Part shown: piece after piece, positions 59,189 through 64,000 of the stretch
Layout: every line of letters starts with the position of its first letter
Position numbering within the stretch: the first letter of the stretch is position 1
From: Crithidia fasciculata
Lineage: Eukaryota; Euglenozoa; Kinetoplastea; Trypanosomatida; Trypanosomatidae
DNA length: 64,000 nucleotides
Direction of reading: 5' to 3'
Assembly: GCA_000331325.2 (NCBI GenBank)
Contig: CM003434.1
Span: 924,005 to 988,004 of the forward strand
Notes under the pieces: model-generated
Seen by the model: only the letters and a program-made list of their open reading frames with translations
What the model was told of the DNA's origin: nothing
Databases searched by the model: none
Made by a program: the position numbers and the translations under genes

Positions 59189-62086
59189 CTACCAGATGCG
59201 ATGCTTCCGAATCGCAATCGCAAGACCAACAGTGACGATGGACAGCACTGTGGTGATGACAAGTTGCGCAATGTGGCCCTTTCTCAACACCATCGTCGTG
59301 TGCATCGAGTCCCCTGGGCGGAACTGCAGCCGACCTGCAAAGTCCACAAAAGCACCGGACAATTGGAAAGCCATCGTGATGATAATAAAGATCGTGGCCG
59401 CGGCAGTGAGCAGAATGGCGTACAGCGTCAAGGCCCGCAGCGTTCTCGTCTGCTTGCGCCGCATGCGCCGGTAGGAGTTGCGGGCACGCGTCACGAAGAG
59501 CTGGATGGTGCGCTCACCCGGCGAGCTCTCCGGCCCCGCGTAGTGGCGAGCCGCCACCGCGCCGTCGTCGTCGTCGCTGTCCGAGTCGCTGCGGGGGAAG
59601 GCGGCGCGCGCGGAGGCGCTGCTTTCCGACCCGCTGCGGCGGTGCAGCACGCGGTCACGCAGCCGCTGCAGCCGCGACCGCACCGGCCGGCTGCGCGGCG
59701 TCGACGGCGCGCTCTCCTCCAGCACGTCCGGGCTCACCAGGTGGCGCGTCTGCGCAAACATCCAGTCCGTGTTGGTCGCCGCACCCTGCAGCGCCGGGTG
59801 TGCGTGCAGCCGCGACGGCGCGGGCGGCACCGGCGAGGGAGGCGCAGCAGCGGCGGTGGTGGCCGCGCTGATGGTGGTGGGGCGGGAGGGTATGGGGCGG
59901 CCGGCTCGGTGGCCCGCGTCGTCGCTGAAGGCGCGCGTCTCGCGGCTGGCGTCGTCGGTCCGTTGGGCGGCGTGGCGGGCGAGCGCGGCGGCGTGGCGGC
60001 GCTGTACAGCGGCTCCAGGCGCGTGCGTCGTCGCCGTGCGCCGTGTCCGCGGTGGCGTGTGCGGCGAGCCGCGCGGCGGTGCCGGTGCACAGCAGCACCT
60101 CCGTCGGCGACACCATGCCAGCGGCGGCGCGAAGGCGGCGTCCTCGTCCCCCTTCAGCGACGTGCTGCTGCTGCCGGCACGCGACGCGGCGTCCCCGTGC
60201 GGCTCGGCGGTGGGTGCTGCGTCCGCTGCCGCCTCGCGTGGCACTGCCTCTGCTGACTCTGCAGCATCTGCTGTCTCTGCTGCGGCTGCTGCGTCGTCGG
60301 CCGGTGCGTCGCGGGGCTGCGGCGGCAGGTAGTTCGCCTCGCCGTAGGGGGAGGGTGGCACCGCCACCAGCGGCATCGGCGGCGACATCATCAGCGCGCT
60401 GCCCGCCGCCTGCATCCCCGCCGCGGGGCGGTACAGCGGCGACGCGACGTACATGGACGACGGGTGCTGTTGCTGCTGTAGCTGCTGCTGTGCTGCGTCG
60501 GGGGCTGCTGCGTCTGCGTTGCCCGGCGTTGAAGGTGGTGGCGGTGCGAGGGCACCCTGTGCGCGGTAGAGGATCTCCATCGCCACGGAGGCGTCCACCT
60601 CGAGGGCGGCCCGCAGCTGCCGCAGCTTGAAGCGCTGCACCGGGATCATGTTGGCCGCCACGATCACGATGATAAGGGCTACCAATACGATCACTTCGGA
60701 GGCGATGTACATGGCGGTGCTCTCTTCAATGCCAAAAGAGATGGCAAGGGGATTGTTGGGAAATCGCACAGAGGTGGAGTAGAGGGAGAGGTCCATCCAG
60801 AAGACGCCGCGGGCGGTGTAGAATAGGTCACCATTTTTGTTGGGGTCCACACCGATCTCTTGAATTGCTGTATCGCACGTTATTACAGGCACGAGCCCGG
60901 TGTCGCCAACAGAGTCAGACGCCACAGGACCGCCGCCACACCGGCGGAGCTCACTCGTATCCATGAAGAGGAAGTAGTAGTTCGCATCGTCACAGTCGAG
61001 GTAGTACTGTGCGCAGGTGCTGTAGTCGGTGTTAAATAGATACACGGGAGAGTTGCCTGTGTCTATAGCAGCAAAGAAGGCATCGCCAGAAACGCTGGCG
61101 GTAGTGTTCGTGCCGTTAGCCGGGATGAGCCCAGTGAGGTTTACATCGAAAGAAATGGTGAGGTTGAGCATGTTCATGGTGTCCCGATCGTTGTTGCACG
61201 TCACGAAGAAGGCTGCCTGCACTCCATATGGATAGGAGGAGTAAAGGTGAAGGAGAAGACCCGTCTTGTTCTCTGGCAGACGATCCGCATCCGGTTCGAG
61301 GGCCGAGGATAGGGAGACGGCTGCGGAAGGCTGCTGATGTAACGGAGAAACATCATGAGCGTCAATGAAGTCAACGAGGTCGAAGTCTTCCTTCGTGCCA
61401 TACCGTGCGCGGTGGCGCTGAATAGGATCCTTTCCCGTCATTTCGTGACCTGCTTCCTGAACACGGACCTCTTCCGCTGTTTTTGATAGGTGTTCCCGAG
61501 GGTTGAATACGTTATTTGCTATTCTCCCATTCTTCGCGAGCGGACGTGTAACATACTTGCAAGAGGTGATGATCGTGTCGGAGATGTTGCTGACATCAAA
61601 GATGGAGGGAAAGGGCATCAGCATTCCGTTGGTAATGTTGGACATCCAGTAAGAGGCGTCCTGCTGAGTGAGAACATCACAGCCGTGCTGCTTTAACACC
61701 GTGCAGGGAGCGTACGTGGCGTAGAGGGAAGTTAGGTAGCTTGTCGAGCTATTGATCGAGCTCCTGTAAGTGTCTCCTTCCATCATGTCGGCCGTTGGGC
61801 GAGTAAAGAAGACGGTGTCTCGGCTGATGGGAGTGAAGAAGACGCCGAGGTTCACGAGACCAGTGGCCAGCAGGAAGAAGAAGAGTAGAATGTAGTACAC
61901 CAGAATCTTCTTGGCGGGCGTCAGGGCCACTCGCAGGCCGAGGTCGATGGTGGGCATGCCCGGCGCGTAGCCCATCGCTGTCGTCGCTGTGGAGGCCGGT
62001 GCAACAGGGCCGGTCGGGAGAAAGGGGCTGGGCAGGAAGGCGTCGCTCGCGAGGACGGCTGGCGGCGCCAGCGGCTGCGGGGCCAT
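59189..62086 (-). CDS. Multi-pass membrane protein, paralog 2 (frame from first Met after an in-frame TGA)
   Basis: The frame is open for 965 codons from ATG 62086 to TAG. Its order matches paralog 1: PTIDLGLRV, first helix (ILVYYILLFFFLLATGLVNL), loop with YAPCTVLKQHGCDVLTQQDA and many N-x-S/T sequons, middle helix (IASEVIVLVALIIVIVAANM), a cytosolic linker nearly identical to that of paralog 1, two C-terminal helices and the end RKHRIW. ATG 62086 is probably not the true start: the YAPW motif of paralog 1 lies upstream of it in the same frame (LAYAPWPMAPQP), and that frame continues up to 62719 except for one TGA. Inside the linker (about 59950-60125) the frame is shifted relative to paralog 1 by one-base losses that cancel out, so about 55 residues there are probably wrong. 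Family unknown. Confidence 0.68.
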   Translation of the reverse strand: MAPQPLAPPAVLASDAFLPSPFLPTGPVAPASTATTAMGYAPGMPTIDLGLRVALTPAKKILVYYILLFFFLLATGLVNLGVFFTPISRDTVFFTRPTADMMEGDTYRSSINSSTSYLTSLYATYAPCTVLKQHGCDVLTQQDASYWMSNITNGMLMPFPSIFDVSNISDTIITSCKYVTRPLAKNGRIANNVFNPREHLSKTAEEVRVQEAGHEMTGKDPIQRHRARYGTKEDFDLVDFIDAHDVSPLHQQPSAAVSLSSALEPDADRLPENKTGLLLHLYSSYPYGVQAAFFVTCNNDRDTMNMLNLTISFDVNLTGLIPANGTNTTASVSGDAFFAAIDTGNSPVYLFNTDYSTCAQYYLDCDDANYYFLFMDTSELRRCGGGPVASDSVGDTGLVPVITCDTAIQEIGVDPNKNGDLFYTARGVFWMDLSLYSTSVRFPNNPLAISFGIEESTAMYIASEVIVLVALIIVIVAANMIPVQRFKLRQLRAALEVDASVAMEILYRAQGALAPPPPSTPGNADAAAPDAAQQQLQQQQHPSSMYVASPLYRPAAGMQAAGSALMMSPPMPLVAVPPSPYGEANYLPPQPRDAPADDAAAAAETADAAESAEAVPREAAADAAPTAEPHGDAASRAGSSSTSLKGDEDAAFAPPLAWCRRRRCCCAPAPPRGSPHTPPRTRRTATTHAPGAAVQRRHAAALARHAAQRTDDASRETRAFSDDAGHRAGRPIPSRPTTISAATTAAAAPPSPVPPAPSRLHAHPALQGAATNTDWMFAQTRHLVSPDVLEESAPSTPRSRPVRSRLQRLRDRVLHRRSGSESSASARAAFPRSDSDSDDDDGAVAARHYAGPESSPGERTIQLFVTRARNSYRRMRRKQTRTLRALTLYAILLTAAATIFIIITMAFQLSGAFVDFAGRLQFRPGDSMHTTMVLRKGHIAQLVITTVLSIVTVGLAIAIRKHRIW

Positions 62087-62290
62087 CGGCCACGGCGCGT
62101 ACGCCAGCTGCTGCTGCGGCTCCTGCTCGTTGTTGTGGTGCTCCTCCCCCGTTGCCTCTCGCGGCTGTGACGCGTCCTGGTCCTGCTGCTGCCGCCGGTG
62201 TGGCTGCGTGCTGTGGCGGCTGCTGGGCTGCGAGGCAAGCGCGATGCGGAGAGGGCGGACGCGGTGTGGAGCCGTGCATGGGTGGGCACA

Positions 62291-62719
62291 TCATGTAGGG
62301 TACGTCATGGGCATGTGCATCTGCATGGGCATGTGCATTGGGGACTGTGGCGTCGGCTGCGCACCGGGCATCGCACCCGGCATCGCCATCTGCATTTGCA
62401 TGGGCATCGGCATCTGCATGGACATGGGCATTGTCATAGGCATCTGCATGGGCACCTGCGGCTGCTGGATCGTGTGTGGTGAGGGCTGCTGCGGTGGCTG
62501 TGCACCCGCCATCGCCATCTGCATCTGCATCTGCTGCATGTACTGCATTTGTTGCATGTACATGTACATCTGCTGCTGCTGGATCATGTGAGGTGGGTAG
62601 TAAGGGAGCTGGGCTGGAGCAGGAGCTTGCGGTGGCGACGGCGGTGGTGGCGGTGCGGGGGAGGTGCCCGGGGAGTCACGCACTACAGCGCGTTCATCGG
62701 TGGAGGGCGGAGTTAGCAT
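62291..62719 (-). CDS. Met/Gln/Pro-rich N-terminal part of paralog 2, closed by an in-frame TGA
   Basis: The frame is 142 codons from ATG 62719 (MLTPPSTDERAVV) to TGA 62291-62293. The start resembles that of paralog 1 (MLPPPTP), and the frame is the same as the 965-codon frame that resumes after the TGA, so I take it as the N-terminus of that gene. It is Pro-rich, then Met/Gln/Pro-rich (YMYMQQMQYMQQMQMQMAM). The 68 codons between the TGA and Met 62086 are also open and coding-like (EATGEEHHNNEQEPQQQLAY). Mutation, sequence error and readthrough all remain possible. A separate small gene is the alternative reading. Confidence 0.5.
   Translation of the reverse strand: MLTPPSTDERAVVRDSPGTSPAPPPPPSPPQAPAPAQLPYYPPHMIQQQQMYMYMQQMQYMQQMQMQMAMAGAQPPQQPSPHTIQQPQVPMQMPMTMPMSMQMPMPMQMQMAMPGAMPGAQPTPQSPMHMPMQMHMPMTYPT
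62297..62590. repeat. Degenerate hexamer repeat (GCATCT/GCATGG) coding Met-Gln/Met-Pro
   Basis: About 290 bases built of repeated GCAT-containing hexamers on + (ATGCAG, ATGCCC and variants on the coding strand). They encode alternating Met with Gln or Pro. Paralog 1 has nothing similar at this place, so the repeat expanded in this copy. Confidence 0.75.
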
Positions 62720-63301
62720 GACAAAATAAAAGGAAAGAGAGCAAAAAAGAAACGCAAAAAAAAAGAAAGTTTGTTAAGGACAACGCTCACTTCTCTACCT
62801 TTAGCTGGAGGAAGTATAATGAAAAGAACGTAAAGAGATTACTTTAGAAAGGCGTTGAGAGAAGAGGTGGGGCAGCTGAGAGGTATAAGAGAGCAGCGGT
62901 GCGTCGTGCAGCCAACCGATACGAGAGAGAAAAGCAGCAAAAGAAAAAAAGAAGAGTTTTGAGGCACGTAGAAAAATACTGAGGGCGTGTAGATGACGCG
63001 GTGGAAAAGTAAAAATACGCAAGAGAAGAAAGTGTTGAAAAGAGAGAGAGAGAGGAAAGCACTTCCCTTTATGAGGGAAGGGTTGAAGGAGAGGGGGAAA
63101 GAGGAGTACCTCGAAGAGGGTACTATTAAGGGCTTTACACAGATAGGTAAAAGTGGCACCGAGAAGAGCGAAGAACAGTAAAACAAAGTGGGTGGGGTAT
63201 ACACCACAGAGAGGCAAACAACATAAACGGAATCCTGTGGGATAAAGTACGTTAGTTTGTGTGGAGGAAAAGGTGGTGTGGTAGGGGACAAAAGAGATGA
63301 T

Positions 63302-63341
<40 letters not shown>

Positions 63342-64000
63342 GGAGGAGTGCGTGTGTTGCATGGCCATTCGTGCATAGATGCGCCGTGACATATCATCTA
63401 GAGTGCGGCATCGCATGAAGAGAATAGCTCCATCGAGACAGGGGGTAATTTCCATGCATTTTTCTCACTGCCCTGGGAGTGGAGTGTTAACAATCCCGAT
63501 TTATGGACTTAATGAGCTACCACGAATATGATACCGAGCATGACACATTACCTCGCACAGGGAGGCTACTAGTGATATGGTCCGCAATGCTAGGAAAGGC
63601 AGTCTGTGAGGTGCGGGGCAGAAATGCGTAGATGCCATCACCTGCCCAGACTACTTTAGTGGAGATGCCTTTGTTTTATTGTAAGTGAAGGTTCCAGCGC
63701 GGCGACTTTTAACGAGAAGAGAGGCTAAATACGAAAGCAACATATACGCCCTGGCGTACATTTATGATGACCAAGCGCCAAATAAATACAAAGGGGGAAA
63801 AGAAAGGAAACAACATCACTGATAAACGAGTCTCTCTCGAGGGAAGGTGAGCACCATGAGAAAGAAGCATGTGGCGCCTCTCCTGGCACTTGCGTCCTTC
63901 TCAATTTGCGCGAGAGGTGTTCATCTTTCGGCGCGGATGTCACCATCAGTGCGACGTGAAATGCCAAGAGAAAAAAAAGTCACATGACGCAGCAATAGAA
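62720..64000. other. Intergenic region at the right edge, about 1.3 kb
   Basis: Purine-rich (+) spacer upstream of paralog 2, with GAGAGA simple sequence; a minus-strand C/T tract near the gene should contain its splice acceptor. A 198-codon minus frame here is Ser/Leu/Phe-rich and derives from the tract. Nothing else is seen to the window edge. Confidence 0.5.
63304..63339. repeat. (AG)18 microsatellite
   Basis: Thirty-six bases of perfect AG dinucleotide repeat, C/T on the transcribed strand, in the spacer upstream of paralog 2. Confidence 0.9.

Noticed and set aside
62801-63397. 198-codon minus frame near the right edge
   Set aside because: Composed mainly of Ser, Leu, Phe and Pro because the minus strand is a C/T tract with an (AG)18 repeat. 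It has no coding composition and fits a 5' UTR/spacer.
1-64000. CRISPR arrays, bacterial operons, riboswitches
   Set aside because: No regularly spaced repeats or bacterial signals were seen; composition and gene layout are those of a kinetoplastid nucleus.

Overview
The window looks like nuclear DNA of a trypanosomatid (kinetoplastid protist). Every supportable protein gene lies on the minus strand. The genes are intronless and GC-rich, and they are separated by long AT-rich spacers that are purine-rich on the + strand, meaning polypyrimidine in the sense of transcription. That is the pattern expected of one polycistronic RNA polymerase II unit matured by spliced-leader trans-splicing. A tRNA-Arg(ACG), a VIPER/TATE-type tyrosine-recombinase retroelement and proteins with mitochondrial presequences fit the same group. 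The genus cannot be fixed from the sequence alone.

Layout in + coordinates (transcription runs right to left). 1-1553: 5' part of a mitochondrial PPR-like protein. 1714-1785: tRNA-Arg(ACG). 2098-4044: protein with a TPGS2-like (tubulin polyglutamylase subunit 2) C-terminus. 5219-8701: a long cullin. 11308-12942: a single-pass membrane protein whose reading frame carries an in-frame TGA. 14721-15917: a probable mitochondrial protein. 18381-39227: a tandem array of large multi-pass proteins related to the FUSC/ArAE (fusaric-acid-resistance / aromatic-acid-exporter) superfamily. 39871-41259: a single-pass membrane protein. About 41640-44955: a retroelement block in the + orientation, which interrupts or abuts a small minus-strand gene. 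45767-46963: a NAP-family histone chaperone. 49574-50713: an unknown protein. 52223-54985 and 59189-62719: two paralogous multi-pass membrane proteins, with a small cysteine-rich membrane protein (57120-57686) between them.

The most important structural observation is at the 25-N gap (34872-34896). The 4.3 kb left of the gap (30550-34871) and the 4.3 kb right of it (34897-39227) are the same sequence. The left copy has its frame damage only in the half nearest the gap, and so does the right copy. This is best explained as two overlapping low-quality contig ends that were scaffolded instead of merged. The array then probably holds three FUSC-like genes, not four, and the third is a full-length gene of about 1,500 codons.

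The most interesting biology is the FUSC-like transporter array with patchy homogenisation between copies, the tandem pair of membrane proteins with fast-diverging ectodomains and near-identical cytosolic linkers, two genes with in-frame TGA codons inside coding-like sequence, and the fossil VIPER/TATE element lodged in an internal transcription unit. Because base-level indels are visible at the gap, the in-frame stops and frame slips elsewhere should first be regarded as possible sequence errors.
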